A DNA stretch of 64,000 nucleotides from Chitinophaga ginsengisegetis (GCF_900168065.1 NZ_FUZZ01000005.1:714737-778736); one strand, 5' to 3'; shown: positions 33,856 to 44,149, counted from the stretch's first letter. A program made the numbers and translations. The notes: generated by a model not told the origin, from the sequence alone.

Positions 33856-34776
33856 CTACCTTTTTTGGCGCTCTTCAGCAAGTTCTTTAAATAATTCTTT
33901 TTCTCTTTCTGTCAGGTTCTTTGGAATTTGTACCTGGTAGGTGATGTAGAGATCTCCGAATGTTCCTTCCTGTTTATACACCGGGAATCCTTTCCCTTTT
34001 AAACGCACGCGGGTGCCGCTTTGCGTTTCAGGGGCCACCTTTAGTTTTACTTTTCCGTCCAGCGTATCGATGGTTTCCTCTCCGCCCAGGAGGGCCTTGT
34101 AAAGATCCAGGGGTATATCGGTGTAGAGGTCGTTCCCTTTGCGCACAAAGGCCGTATCGTTATGGATCGCAAAAGTAATATAGAGATCGCCGTTGGGACC
34201 TCCGTTTGCGCCTGGCGAGCCGAAGCCGGCAATTTTTATCTCCTGTCCGTCTTCGATCCCTGCGGGGATAGTGATCCGTATATTTTTTCCGTTGACAGTA
34301 AATGTTTGCTTGTGGGTTTTATAGGCATCCGACAAATTCACCTGCATGGATGCGCGGTAATCCTGTCCTTTAAAGCGGGCCTGCCGGCCACCTGCTCCGC
34401 GGTTGCCGAACATGGAGTTGAAGAAGTCGGAAAAGTCGCCGTCTTCTTCATTGAACGATTGGTATCCGCCGCTGCCACCGGCTCCAAAAGGGTTGCCCCT
34501 GGCGCCTCCCGAGGCTTGCTGCTGCCGGCGCGCTTCTTCAAACTGATCGGCATGTTTCCAGTCGGCGCCATACTGATCATACTTCTTCCTGTTTTCAGGA
34601 TCACTTAATACTTCATTCGCTTCGTTGATCTGCTGAAAAGTTTTCCCGGCCTGCGGATCATTCGGGTTTAAATCCGGGTGATGTTTACGCGCGAGTTTCC
34701 GGTATGCTTTTTTTATGTCTTCTGCAGAAGCATCTTTGGGAACGCCCAGAATCTTATAGTAATCGATATAATCCAT
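33856..34776 (-). CDS. cbpA: CbpA-type DnaJ co-chaperone
   Basis: A 306-residue J-protein: J-domain at residues 4-70 with HPD at 33-35 (KHHPDLNPN), a glycine/phenylalanine-rich linker (about 85-135; GARGNPFGAGGSGG) and two C-terminal substrate-binding domains. The cysteine-rich zinc domain of classical DnaJ is absent, which defines the CbpA type. It stimulates Hsp70 ATPase activity; a dnaK gene lies 1.2 kb away in the divergent direction. It is followed directly by cbpM. Confidence 0.92.
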   Translation of the reverse strand: MDYIDYYKILGVPKDASAEDIKKAYRKLARKHHPDLNPNDPQAGKTFQQINEANEVLSDPENRKKYDQYGADWKHADQFEEARRQQQASGGARGNPFGAGGSGGYQSFNEEDGDFSDFFNSMFGNRGAGGRQARFKGQDYRASMQVNLSDAYKTHKQTFTVNGKNIRITIPAGIEDGQEIKIAGFGSPGANGGPNGDLYITFAIHNDTAFVRKGNDLYTDIPLDLYKALLGGEETIDTLDGKVKLKVAPETQSGTRVRLKGKGFPVYKQEGTFGDLYITYQVQIPKNLTEREKELFKELAEERQKR

Positions 34777-34808
34777 TCCGTTTAAATATTACTTATTGAT
34801 AGATAAAA

Positions 34809-35768
34809 TCATGCTGCGCCATCTGCGGTATACTGCTTCAGCATGTCCATCGACGGAGCAAAGAAGAGACTGCCGGTATAGGCCGTACTGAAATCGAGGA
34901 TCCGGTCGTAATTGCCTGCCGGAACGCCGATAAACATTCGCTCCAGCATTTTAAAGGTAGTACTGAATGTGTTTGCATATGCGATAAAGTAGGTGCCCAC
35001 TTCATTTTTGCCGGGGTTGCCAAAGGGCATGTTGTCCCTTACTATTTTCAGCTCATTCCCGTTATCGTCATCCAGGCTGGCTAAGGCGCTATGGGAATTA
35101 TCGGGCTTTACATCGTCGGGCATCTCTATATCGCTGATCTTATAACGGCCAATTACTTTCTCCTGGTCTTCGGTGGAGAGCTTTGTCCACCCGTTCATAT
35201 TATGCAGGTACTTCTGCACAAAAAGATAGCTTCCGCCTTTATAAACCGGATCTTCATCACCCACCAGGGCAAAGTGCTGCCGCTCGTTACCGATGGGGTT
35301 TTCCGTGCCATCCACAAAGCCCAGAATAGAACGGCCATCCCAATACCTGAAGCCATGTACTTCTTCCAGACAATCGGCCACCGGTGATAACACCGCTGTG
35401 ATAGCAGTGAGCATGTCAAAGCAAATGGACATGTCAGTTGACCGGAGATGAAAATGCAGATCTCCCGGAGTGGCCACTGCCGTATGTTTTGCGCCTGCCA
35501 TCGGTTCAAAATTTCTCAGCTCTTTCGGGATGGGCCGGGGCAGGGATAGCTTCAGCCATGCTTCGTATCCCACCCCCATTACGCAGGTGGCGCGTCCACC
35601 GGGTGCCCGTATAATAAAGGTATGATTAAGATTGGCTACCAGGCCGCAAAGCTGTTCAAAAACAGGTTTTATTTCCGCACCCTCCTTAAACTTCCAGACG
35701 GTGAAGATGGTGTTATTGTTGGGGTAATCGGTAACATTCTGCGATTCATGGTGTATTGCTCTGCTCAT
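34809..35768 (-). CDS. DyP-type haem peroxidase
   Basis: A 319-residue dye-decolourising peroxidase. The GxxDG signature is GFVDG at 150-154 with catalytic D153, the proximal haem ligand is H226 (DNSHSALASL) and the distal arginine is R244 (IVRDNMPFG). There is no Tat or other signal peptide, so it is cytoplasmic unless packaged in an encapsulin, and no encapsulin gene or evident targeting tail is present here. It precedes cbpA by 32 bases on the same strand and probably shares a transcript with the chaperone genes. Confidence 0.93.
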   Translation of the reverse strand: MSRAIHHESQNVTDYPNNNTIFTVWKFKEGAEIKPVFEQLCGLVANLNHTFIIRAPGGRATCVMGVGYEAWLKLSLPRPIPKELRNFEPMAGAKHTAVATPGDLHFHLRSTDMSICFDMLTAITAVLSPVADCLEEVHGFRYWDGRSILGFVDGTENPIGNERQHFALVGDEDPVYKGGSYLFVQKYLHNMNGWTKLSTEDQEKVIGRYKISDIEMPDDVKPDNSHSALASLDDDNGNELKIVRDNMPFGNPGKNEVGTYFIAYANTFSTTFKMLERMFIGVPAGNYDRILDFSTAYTGSLFFAPSMDMLKQYTADGAA

Positions 35769-35818
35769 ATTTAGTTAGGCTATTGGAATTTAATAAATTA
35801 TGTTAACTGACTTCTTTT

Positions 35819-35826
35819 CAAATTTA
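35819..35826 (-). promoter_or_regulatory. Candidate -7 promoter element for the DyP-cbpA-cbpM unit
   Basis: On the minus strand this reads TAAATTTG, an exact TAnnTTTG, 51 bases upstream of the DyP ATG. A TTG lies about 17 bases further upstream as a possible -33 element. Confidence 0.5.
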
Positions 35827-36026
35827 GGCGATGTTGCAGATAGCAACTATTGCGTGGTGATTTGATGAATAATATTCGTCAATTTTTTCACCATTTTCAA
35901 CAGCTTTCTAAACAAATCATCATCCGATAGTTGTTTATTATTGTAACGGAATTTAATGCATTTTCAGCTATTCTCCTGTATATAACCAGTTGCCGTTTTT
36001 TTTATTCAAAAGAAAAATTTAATGCT

Positions 36027-37916
36027 ATGGGTAAAATTATTGGGATTGACCTGGGAACTACCAACAGCTGTGTTGCCGTAATGGAGGGCAACGAGCCGGT
36101 GGTTTTAGCCAACGATGAGGGACGCCGTACCACCCCATCTGTTGTTGCATTTCTGAAAAACGGGGAACGTAAAGTAGGTGATCCCGCTAAAAGGCAGGCG
36201 ATCACCAATCCCCAAAACACGATTATTTCTGTAAAGCGTTTTATGGGCCGTAAGTATGATGAAGTACAAAGCGAGCTTTCACATGTCAGTTACAAAGTGG
36301 TGCGTGGCGACAATGATACCATTCGTATTGACATCGACGGCCGTTTGTATACCCCGCAGGAAATTTCTGCTATCATCCTCCAGAAAATGAAAAAGATAGC
36401 GGAAGACCACTTAGGCCAGGAGGTAAGCGAAGCCGTTATTACGGTACCGGCTTATTTTAATGATGCACAGCGTCAGGCGACTAAAGAAGCGGGTGAAATA
36501 GCCGGATTAAAGGTACGGCGTATTGTAAATGAGCCTACCGCTGCGGCGCTGGCCTACGGGCTGGATAAAGGCGACAGAAATCATAAGGTGGCAGTGTTTG
36601 ACCTCGGAGGCGGCACCTTCGATATTTCCATCCTGGAACTGGGCGACGGTGTATTTGAAGTAAAATCCACCAATGGAGATACCCACCTGGGAGGAGATGA
36701 TTTTGATAAAGTTATTGTAGACTGGCTGGCAGATGAATTTAAGAAAGATGAATCCATCGATCTCCGGAAAGACCCGATGGCGCTGCAACGCCTGAAAGAA
36801 GCGGCAGAAAAGGCCAAGGTGGAATTGTCGTCCGCTACCGAAACGGAGATCAACCTGCCGTATGTTACCGCTGTGGATGGCGTGCCCAAGCACCTGGTCA
36901 GGAAACTAACCCGCGCAAAATTTGAGCAACTGGCGGATAGCCTTTTCAGCCGTTGCCTGAAACCCTGCGAAACAGCCTTGAAAGATGCCGGTTTGAAACC
37001 TGCTGATATTGACGAAGTGATCCTTGTGGGCGGTAGTACCCGCATTCCAAAGGTGCAGGAGATCGTGGAAAAATTCTTTGGCAGGAAGCCCAATAAAAGC
37101 GTGAACCCCGATGAAGTAGTAGCCATCGGGGCGGCGATCCAGGGAGCGGTATTAACCGGTGAGGTGAAAGACGTATTGCTACTGGACGTTACCCCGCTTT
37201 CTTTGGGGATTGAAACAATGGGCGGTGTAATGACCACGTTGATCCCTTCCAATACCACTATTCCCGCAAAAAAATCGGAAGTATTTTCAACTGCCGCCGA
37301 TAACCAGCCCGGTGTGCAGGTGCATGTATTGCAGGGCGACCGCCCGCTGGCAAAGGACAATAAAAGTTTAGGGATCTTTAACCTGGACGGCATCCCACCT
37401 GCTCCGAGAGGAATGCCCCAGATTGAAGTGGCATTTGATATTGATGCAAATGGTATTTTGAACGTAACTGCTAAAGATAAAGGCAGTGGCAAAGAACAAA
37501 AGATACGGATAGAAGCGGGCAGTGGATTAAGTAAGGAAGAGGTGGAAAAAATGAGAGCCGATGCAAAGGCAAATGAAGCGGCCGATAAAATAGCCAGGGA
37601 GAAAGTTGAAAAAATGAACCAGGCCGATAGTCTTATTTTCCAGACAGAAAAGCAGTTGAAGGAGTATGGAGATAAAATTCCGGCAGATAAGAAAGAGGCC
37701 ATCACCGGCGCGGTAGCGGCATTAAAGTATGCGCATGAACAACAGGACATTCCGGGCATCGACCGGTCTATTAACGACCTGAACACGGCATGGACGTCGG
37801 CCAGCGAAGATATGTATAAAGCTGGTCAAAGTGCAAATGAAGGCGCGCAACCCCATGCGGAACCGGCGGGTGGAACGGAAGATGTTACAGACGTACCTTT
37901 TGAAGAAGTGAGATAG
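36027..37916 (+). CDS. dnaK: Molecular chaperone DnaK (Hsp70)
   Basis: A 629-residue Hsp70 from the ATG at 36027 (MGKIIGIDLGTTNSCVAV); the frame is open upstream to 35931, but that stretch is not DnaK-like and would add an unlikely leader. Phosphate-binding IDLGTTNS, DLGGGTFDIS and VGGSTRIPKVQ are intact. The linker DVLLLDVTPLSLGIET leads into the substrate-binding domain and lid, ending PFEEVR. It refolds proteins using ATP with DnaJ and GrpE partners. It is divergent from the DyP-cbpA-cbpM unit. No CIRCE inverted repeat was found upstream. Confidence 0.97.
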   Translation: MGKIIGIDLGTTNSCVAVMEGNEPVVLANDEGRRTTPSVVAFLKNGERKVGDPAKRQAITNPQNTIISVKRFMGRKYDEVQSELSHVSYKVVRGDNDTIRIDIDGRLYTPQEISAIILQKMKKIAEDHLGQEVSEAVITVPAYFNDAQRQATKEAGEIAGLKVRRIVNEPTAAALAYGLDKGDRNHKVAVFDLGGGTFDISILELGDGVFEVKSTNGDTHLGGDDFDKVIVDWLADEFKKDESIDLRKDPMALQRLKEAAEKAKVELSSATETEINLPYVTAVDGVPKHLVRKLTRAKFEQLADSLFSRCLKPCETALKDAGLKPADIDEVILVGGSTRIPKVQEIVEKFFGRKPNKSVNPDEVVAIGAAIQGAVLTGEVKDVLLLDVTPLSLGIETMGGVMTTLIPSNTTIPAKKSEVFSTAADNQPGVQVHVLQGDRPLAKDNKSLGIFNLDGIPPAPRGMPQIEVAFDIDANGILNVTAKDKGSGKEQKIRIEAGSGLSKEEVEKMRADAKANEAADKIAREKVEKMNQADSLIFQTEKQLKEYGDKIPADKKEAITGAVAALKYAHEQQDIPGIDRSINDLNTAWTSASEDMYKAGQSANEGAQPHAEPAGGTEDVTDVPFEEVR

Positions 37917-37922
37917 TTTTTT

Positions 37923-37975
37923 ATCATAAAACAGCAAAGCCCTGGAATTACTCCAGGGCTTTGCTGTTTTATGAT
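37923..37975. terminator. Bidirectional terminator between dnaK and SusD
   Basis: A perfect 24-bp stem beginning ATCATAAAACAGCAAAGCCC with a five-base loop lies between the convergent stops at 37916 and 37979. A and T runs at both ends make it functional in both directions. Confidence 0.93.
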
Positions 37976-37978
37976 GGT

Positions 37979-39532
37979 TTAATATCCATCGTTTTGGATC
38001 AGTACCGGCGCGTTCCGGTCTATCTCCGTTTGTGGAATAGGCCAGAACTCATAATTGGCTTTGTATTTAGTTTTGATAGTAGGTTGCAGTGGATTGGGTA
38101 CGAAACCATCCAGTTTTTGAACGGCAATGCCCCATCTTCTCAGATCAAAATAGCGGATACCCTCCAGGGCAAACTCCACTCTTCTTTCATGCCGGATCCG
38201 GGTGCGCATTTCGGCCTGGGATAGTCCGGCAGGCAGGTCGGGCATATTGCTCCGGTTCCTGACAAGCTTGATGGCGGCGTATACCGAAGCATCGGGCCCG
38301 GTTACTTCATTCTGCGCTTCTGCATACATGAGCAGGATATCGGCATAGCGGAGCAGCACAAAGTCGTTGTCGTCGATGGTGCCGTAGTCGGGATCAGTAA
38401 GACTTGGATCCAGCCATTTTTTTACGGCGTAATAACCAGCGGTCCAGCTATCTTTTCCCGGTGTGGCTATGGAGAGGGCGCCGGTAAAGGGCCATCCCTG
38501 TGCTTTGGTATCGCCGGGGAAGAAGAAGGTGAGGCGCATGCGGGGATCGCGGTTTTCAAACGGTTTCCCTTTTACGTATACAGCTGAGGAAGCGGTATCC
38601 TTGCCATCTGCGGCTTCGTATTCGTTGATCAGGTCCTGCGTACCCTGTTCTCCTTTCCAGCGCTGGAGATTTACAGAAATGGCCACATCCTGGTGCAGGA
38701 TATTGGGCCGCTGGTATTTTACAGAGAACATGATTTCCTTGCTGTTATTCTGATCAGGCTTATAAAAATTGGCGGCGTAGTTTGCAAACAGACTGAATTT
38801 GTTGGCCGTCATGATTTCCTTTGCCAGCGCGGCGGCTTCAGCGTAGCGTTTCTGAAACAGGAGCACTCTTACTTTGTATCCCTGGGCAGTAGCTTTTACG
38901 GCATGGCCATTTGTATAACCTGCATCGGGCAGGGAGGCGATGGCGAGATCGAGGTCGGCCAGTACCAGTTTCAATACTTCGGCCCTGTCGGATTTAGCCC
39001 GGGTCGATTTATAATCTTCTTTGAAAGGATCATCCGTAAAAATGACGGTATTACCATAGAGCTGCGCCAGCCAGAAATAGTGAAATGCCCGCAGGAAGTA
39101 TGCTTCTGCTTTATATTTTGTTAGCTGATCGCCGCTGAGTACTTTATCTACGTTGGCAAGAAAAGAATTGGCCGCGGCGATGGCCTGGTAGCAGTTGCTG
39201 TAGTAGGAGTATACAAAATCGCCGGACTGTGGAGTGATGCCCGAAGTGAGGGCGTTCAAACCGCCGCCATAGTTATACTGACCGTAGGAGTCGTCCGTGA
39301 AATTATCCCACGCGAAAACGGTAAACTGTGAGGTAGCATAGCCACCACTGCTGGCGTAGAGGTAGTTGTACAGGCCGGTGAGCGCCTTGTCCGCATCGTC
39401 GGGTGTTTTCCAGAAAAAAGCAGACGACAGTTTATCCGGAGGCGTTACATCCAGCAGATCTTTGTTGCATCCGCTGCACAATATAAAAGCCGTAGCGGTT
39501 ATCGTGAATATTAATTGCTGAATCTTTTTCAT
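37979..39532 (-). CDS. SusD/RagB-family lipoprotein (locus 2)
   Basis: A 517-residue surface lipoprotein with lipobox LCSGC (C22), an N-terminal SusD-like region (AFFWKTPDDADKALTGLYNYLYA) and a C-terminal RagB/SusD region (IRHERRVEFALEGIRYFDLRRWG). It is the lid partner of the SusC gene 23 bases upstream. The transcript ends at the strong terminator just beyond its stop. No glycosidase is linked, so the substrate is unknown. Confidence 0.96.
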   Translation of the reverse strand: MKKIQQLIFTITATAFILCSGCNKDLLDVTPPDKLSSAFFWKTPDDADKALTGLYNYLYASSGGYATSQFTVFAWDNFTDDSYGQYNYGGGLNALTSGITPQSGDFVYSYYSNCYQAIAAANSFLANVDKVLSGDQLTKYKAEAYFLRAFHYFWLAQLYGNTVIFTDDPFKEDYKSTRAKSDRAEVLKLVLADLDLAIASLPDAGYTNGHAVKATAQGYKVRVLLFQKRYAEAAALAKEIMTANKFSLFANYAANFYKPDQNNSKEIMFSVKYQRPNILHQDVAISVNLQRWKGEQGTQDLINEYEAADGKDTASSAVYVKGKPFENRDPRMRLTFFFPGDTKAQGWPFTGALSIATPGKDSWTAGYYAVKKWLDPSLTDPDYGTIDDNDFVLLRYADILLMYAEAQNEVTGPDASVYAAIKLVRNRSNMPDLPAGLSQAEMRTRIRHERRVEFALEGIRYFDLRRWGIAVQKLDGFVPNPLQPTIKTKYKANYEFWPIPQTEIDRNAPVLIQNDGY

Positions 39533-39555
39533 AACTGAACTTTTAACAGAAGAAA

Positions 39556-42500
39556 TTAAAACTGAACCATAGCGCCAAAAGTGTATGTTTTGGTTTGCGG
39601 ATAGGTAACATAGTTACCGTCTCCTACGCGTTCGGGATCAAGTCCCGGGAATTTGCTGATGGTGAATACATTTTCAGCGGTAAAGAACACCCGCAGCGAT
39701 TTTATACCTACCCGGGTAATAGTGGCTGCCGGCAGGTTGTAGCCCAGCTGCACATTCCTGAGCCGGAGGAAAGAGGCATCTTTCAGGAAGTAAGTGGAGG
39801 CATAGTTCTGAACGGGAGCATATCCATCGGCTACATATATTTTAGGCATAGTGGTGCTGGGGTTTTCCGGTGTCCAGCGGTTGCGCCAGTCTGTAGTAGG
39901 TACGGAGCCTTGCCGGAAAGGTTCTATGCCCCATCCGTTTACATAGATCTTTTGTCCCTGTGAAGCATAGAATTGTGCGCTCAGGTCAAAGTTTTTCCAT
40001 GATGCACCAAGATTAAAAGCATACTGGAAAGTGGGATATTTTCCTTTGGTATAGGTCCGGTCTTTATCATCGATTACACCATCTCCATTCACATCTTTTA
40101 TTTTCAGATCGCCGGGAGTGGCGTCTACAGGTTGTTTGGGCGATTTGGCAATTTCATCTGCGCTCTGAAAAATGCCATCCCACTGATAGAGGTAGTATTC
40201 ATCCAAAGGGTGTCCTTCTTCCCGGATGGTGGTACCGCTGATTTCGCGCTTGCCAAATTCTTCCAGTATATTTTTGTAGCGTTGGAAATTGGCGCCAATA
40301 TACCAGGTAAAGTTTTTCCCGATCTTATCGTTGTATTGTACATTGAATTCAAATCCCTTGTTTCTTACGGCTCCGTTATTGATAATAGGGGCTGCTAATC
40401 CCAGCCACAGCGGTACCTGGGAGCTGCGGAGGATGTCAAAGGTATATTTATTGAACCAGTCGCCGGTGAAGGTAAGCCGGTTATCAAATGCAGTGAGATT
40501 AAGACCGAGGTCCAATACCCTTGTAGTTTCCCAGGTAAGAGTGGGATCTATAATCTGGCTGCCGGTAAAGCCGGTGGAAACATTGGAGCCAAAGGCATAG
40601 GGTCTGTTATCGAGCGTGGATTGATACGGATAGGTACCGATGTTCTGGTTGCCCAGCTGGCCCCAGGAGGCGCGTAGCTTCAGGTCGTTTATCCAGGTAA
40701 CATTTTTCAGGAATGATTCTTCTGATGCGCGCCATGCGCCGGAAAAGGAATAGAACAATCCCCAGCGGGTATCTGAAGGCAGCCGCGAAGTACCGTCGTA
40801 TCTTACGCTGGCGCCGAGCAGGTATTTATCTTTATAATCATAATTCGCATTACCATAAAACGAGCGGATAGCCCAGGTACCGGACGTTCCGTTATTGGCC
40901 TGGCCTTCTGTGGGACCTGCATTCAGTTCTCTCAGCAGGTTGGTTGGAAACTGTGTGCGGCTGGCATTGAGGGTATCGGCTTTATTTTGTTCCTGCTGAT
41001 AACCTGCCAGCGCGGAGAGGTTATGGTCGCCGAATTTATTTTTGTAGGTAAACTGGCTGTAATAAACGGTGTAGATGTTGCCGGTGTTGCCTACAGTCAG
41101 CCCGGGTGTACCGTCGTCGAGCAATCCGGCGGGGCTCATGTCACTGAAATAATAAGTGGGTACAACAGGCCTGAAGTCATTGTATTTGTAGTTGTCGTAG
41201 TTCATGCCTGCCCTGTTTTCCCATCTCAATCCATCCACGATGTCCACATCGAGGGAGAGGTTTCCCTGAGCGTAGTAGTCGTTTGTTTTAACCCGGACAT
41301 CTTCATCCACGATGGCCACAGGGTTTTTATTTCCCAGTTCATTGGAGTAGGCTTTCTTGATCCATTTTCCATCGCTGGAGGCAGGGTAGAGGGGCGACTG
41401 TGCCAGGGCAGAAAGGAACATATCGCCTGCACCGTTTTCAGGATATTTCCTGTCGGCGTACCGCATCTGCACATTGGTACCAATGGTTACCCTTTTGTTG
41501 ATCCTGGAGCTGAGGCCCAGGTCCAGGGTATATTTTTTATAGTCGAAGCCGATTAACACGCCTGGCTGGTTGCTGATACCTAAACCAAGACTGTACGTAG
41601 TACCTTCTTTTCCGCCGCTCATATTCAGGTAATGGTTCTGGGTGTAAGCCGTGCGGAAGATATCGTCCAGCCAGTTGTGGTTAGGGTATTTCACCCGGTC
41701 GGTAGCCTGTTGGTACAGATCGATCTGCTGCTGGGTATAAAGCGGTGCAAGACCTGAATTAGTCCGGGCTTCGTTCGATAACTGCATGTACTCTGCCGAG
41801 TTGGAAATAGTCTGTGGCAGTTTGGCTGCTTTTGAAACACCGAGATTATATCCATAGGTGAGAGAAAAACCTGCGCGTCCTTTTTTTGTTTTCACTACAA
41901 TTACGCCATTGGCGCCGCGGGAGCCATAGATGGCTGCGGATGCGGCATCTTTCAACACAGAAATAGATTCGATATCGTTGGGATTTAAAACGCTCAGGCT
42001 TCCCGGTAAACCATCTATTACCACGAGCGGGTCATTACCCGCGCCGCTAAAAGTGCTGATGCCGCGGATGCGTAATTGAATGTTTTCATTTCCCGGTTCG
42101 CCGGAGCCCTGGGTAACCTGTAGCCCCGGAAGTTGTCCCTGTAGCAGGGACACGGGGTTGGTGGCTACCCGTTTGTTCAGCTCTGCACCGGAAATAGTAG
42201 CTACTGCACTGGTTAGTTTATGTTTTTCCTGTGTGCCGTAACCCACTACCACTACTTCATTTAATCCTGATACATCTTCTTTGAGGACGATGTTGAAGGA
42301 AGATTGACCGGCAACGGGTATTTCCTGTTTGAGAAAACCGATGGCAGATACTACCAGGGTGGCGTTTTCCGGCACCTGTAGTGTAAACAACCCGTCTACT
42401 GTTGTTAATGTGCCGATGGTGGTACCCTTTACCTGCACCGTAATGTTGGGAAGTTGCTGGCCTTTTTCATCCACTACCTTCCCGGTAATTTTTTTTGTTT

Positions 42501-42873
42501 GAATCCGTTCACCGGCGTTTTTAAATACCACCATGCTGTTATCGAGGATAGTATAATGAAGACCGGTTTTGAGTGCTACGGCATCCAGTACTTCCCGGAT
42601 ATCAGCCTTTTCCATGGTGAGGCTGAGTTTGGGTGTTTTCTCTGTTTCGTTGTTGCTGTAATAAAATGTGTAGGTCGTTTTTTTCTCGAGATAGCGGAAC
42701 ACTTTCTCGATATCTGCATTAACGAAGGACACGGATATCGTATTCTGCGAAAATCCTGCTGCAGTGGCCTGGAAAAACAGCAGGAACAATACTCCGGTAA
42801 ATTTGATCATGAGAAATAATTTTCGTCTATTACAACGTAAGGCGAACGTGGTTTGTTTCAATGCTATTTTCAT
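39556..42873 (-). CDS. SusC/RagA-family transporter with STN signalling domain (locus 2)
   Basis: A 1105-residue TonB-dependent protein. The N-terminal extension after the signal peptide is a secretin/TonB short N-terminal (STN) domain (about 45-120; ADIEKVFRYLEKKTTYTFYYSN, ADIREVLDAVALKTGLHY). It is followed by the carboxypeptidase-like domain (ITGKVVDEKGQQLPNITV), VVVVGYGTQEKH, the plug and a barrel ending YTFGAMVQF. The STN domain would contact the linked FecR anti-sigma factor on substrate binding, so the transporter acts as both importer and sensor. Its SusD partner is downstream. Confidence 0.96.
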   Translation of the reverse strand: MKIALKQTTFALRCNRRKLFLMIKFTGVLFLLFFQATAAGFSQNTISVSFVNADIEKVFRYLEKKTTYTFYYSNNETEKTPKLSLTMEKADIREVLDAVALKTGLHYTILDNSMVVFKNAGERIQTKKITGKVVDEKGQQLPNITVQVKGTTIGTLTTVDGLFTLQVPENATLVVSAIGFLKQEIPVAGQSSFNIVLKEDVSGLNEVVVVGYGTQEKHKLTSAVATISGAELNKRVATNPVSLLQGQLPGLQVTQGSGEPGNENIQLRIRGISTFSGAGNDPLVVIDGLPGSLSVLNPNDIESISVLKDAASAAIYGSRGANGVIVVKTKKGRAGFSLTYGYNLGVSKAAKLPQTISNSAEYMQLSNEARTNSGLAPLYTQQQIDLYQQATDRVKYPNHNWLDDIFRTAYTQNHYLNMSGGKEGTTYSLGLGISNQPGVLIGFDYKKYTLDLGLSSRINKRVTIGTNVQMRYADRKYPENGAGDMFLSALAQSPLYPASSDGKWIKKAYSNELGNKNPVAIVDEDVRVKTNDYYAQGNLSLDVDIVDGLRWENRAGMNYDNYKYNDFRPVVPTYYFSDMSPAGLLDDGTPGLTVGNTGNIYTVYYSQFTYKNKFGDHNLSALAGYQQEQNKADTLNASRTQFPTNLLRELNAGPTEGQANNGTSGTWAIRSFYGNANYDYKDKYLLGASVRYDGTSRLPSDTRWGLFYSFSGAWRASEESFLKNVTWINDLKLRASWGQLGNQNIGTYPYQSTLDNRPYAFGSNVSTGFTGSQIIDPTLTWETTRVLDLGLNLTAFDNRLTFTGDWFNKYTFDILRSSQVPLWLGLAAPIINNGAVRNKGFEFNVQYNDKIGKNFTWYIGANFQRYKNILEEFGKREISGTTIREEGHPLDEYYLYQWDGIFQSADEIAKSPKQPVDATPGDLKIKDVNGDGVIDDKDRTYTKGKYPTFQYAFNLGASWKNFDLSAQFYASQGQKIYVNGWGIEPFRQGSVPTTDWRNRWTPENPSTTMPKIYVADGYAPVQNYASTYFLKDASFLRLRNVQLGYNLPAATITRVGIKSLRVFFTAENVFTISKFPGLDPERVGDGNYVTYPQTKTYTFGAMVQF

Positions 42874-43004
42874 AACCTGGAAGTGAGCTTATAAAATCAA
42901 TAAATCTGAAAATCTGTGGAGATCCATAACGGAGATTCCGGGCATAGTGATGCCGCTAGGGAGGTCGCTCCCCGATCATGATACTATTTTTCATAACTTC
43001 TGGT

Positions 43005-44069
43005 TTACTTGATTGTCACTATATCATCCTGAATGGAATAATTGAATGGTTGAATATTCTGGAGTACCTCCAGCAGTTTTTCAATAGAAATATTATCTGC
43101 CCGTCCGGAAAATCTTAACGTGGCCAGTTGTTGGTTTTCGATGTTGATTTTCACTCCGTACCAGCGTTCCAGTCGCAGCGAAAGCGCCAGCAGTGATTCA
43201 TTGCGGAATATGAGTTGATTGTTCATCCAGGCAGTTTCCATTACATGAATGGTATCTGTTGATGAAAGGACAGACAGTGGCTGACGTTCAATTTTTGTTT
43301 GTTCTTTATTACCTGATCCGGCGATGCTGTTGTTTGTTCCGGTATGATCGTTTATTGTTTTGCGGAGAATTACTTTCTGGTTGGGCATCACCTTCATCAC
43401 TTTACGTTCGTCCGTTGCCGTTACTTCCACTGCTCCTGAAATCACGGCGGTTTCCTCAAAATCTTCATCTTTATAGGAGCGGACATTAAACGCGGTGCCC
43501 AGTACCCGTATATCCATTTTTTGTGCATGAATGATAAATGGCCGGTTAGGCGCCTGTTTGATATCAAAATATGCTTCCCCGCTCAGGTATACTTCTCTTT
43601 TAGCCTTATCCAGTTTTTCCGGATACCTTAAAGTGCTGCCGGCATTGAGCCAGATAATGCTGCCATCAGATAAACGGATCTTTGTTTTCATACCGGCATC
43701 GGTGGATACGATCTTATACCCGGGATGTTGCCGGTACAGGTACACAAAGGTGAGCATGGCCGTTATACCCAGCATGGCGATGGCTACGGATAGCTGGTAT
43801 TTATAGGCGTGCAGGAACTTTTTCCGGGAGCTTTTCCCGGTTAAAGACGGTTCCGCAGTAACGGTTCCCATCACCTTGTCTATCAGGGCATCGGTATGCG
43901 CGTCTTCTTCAGCAGCCGGTATCTTTTTAAAAGATAGCTGCTCCAGCTGTCCCGTCCTGAGCCAGTCTCCCGGATGCTCCAACAGGAGCTTGTCCAGTTC
44001 CGTTTTTTCTTCCGTGGAAATCTCGCCGCTCCAATGCAGCGCCAGTAATTCCCATAATCGTTTGGTCAT
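43005..44069 (-). CDS. FecR-family anti-sigma factor (locus 2)
   Basis: A 354-residue single-pass protein: cytoplasmic sigma-binding N-terminus (about 1-85; LLALHWSGEISTEEKTELDKLLLEHP), a membrane helix (about 93-112; LSVAIAMLGITAMLTFVYLY), a periplasmic FecR domain (about 120-225; TKIRLSDGSIIWLNAGSTLRYP) and a C-terminal STN-like DUF4974 (about 285-354). It lies between the sigma gene and SusC, the standard order, and should hold the sigma factor inactive until SusC signals. Confidence 0.95.
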   Translation of the reverse strand: MTKRLWELLALHWSGEISTEEKTELDKLLLEHPGDWLRTGQLEQLSFKKIPAAEEDAHTDALIDKVMGTVTAEPSLTGKSSRKKFLHAYKYQLSVAIAMLGITAMLTFVYLYRQHPGYKIVSTDAGMKTKIRLSDGSIIWLNAGSTLRYPEKLDKAKREVYLSGEAYFDIKQAPNRPFIIHAQKMDIRVLGTAFNVRSYKDEDFEETAVISGAVEVTATDERKVMKVMPNQKVILRKTINDHTGTNNSIAGSGNKEQTKIERQPLSVLSSTDTIHVMETAWMNNQLIFRNESLLALSLRLERWYGVKINIENQQLATLRFSGRADNISIEKLLEVLQNIQPFNYSIQDDIVTIK

Positions 44070-44149
44070 TTACAGAAAGTATGATTTCAGTTGATTCCCT
44101 ATTAAGACAACGCAAAAAAGAAAAACAATTAAGGTGGGCGAAAAAAAAG

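Noticed and set aside
35769..36026. CIRCE heat-shock operator in front of dnaK
   Set aside because: No TTAGCACTC/GAGTGCTAA inverted repeat is present.
36581..37786. Long antisense open frame opposite dnaK
   Set aside because: It lies fully inside dnaK, is serine/phenylalanine-rich as expected of an antisense shadow, and has no family features.
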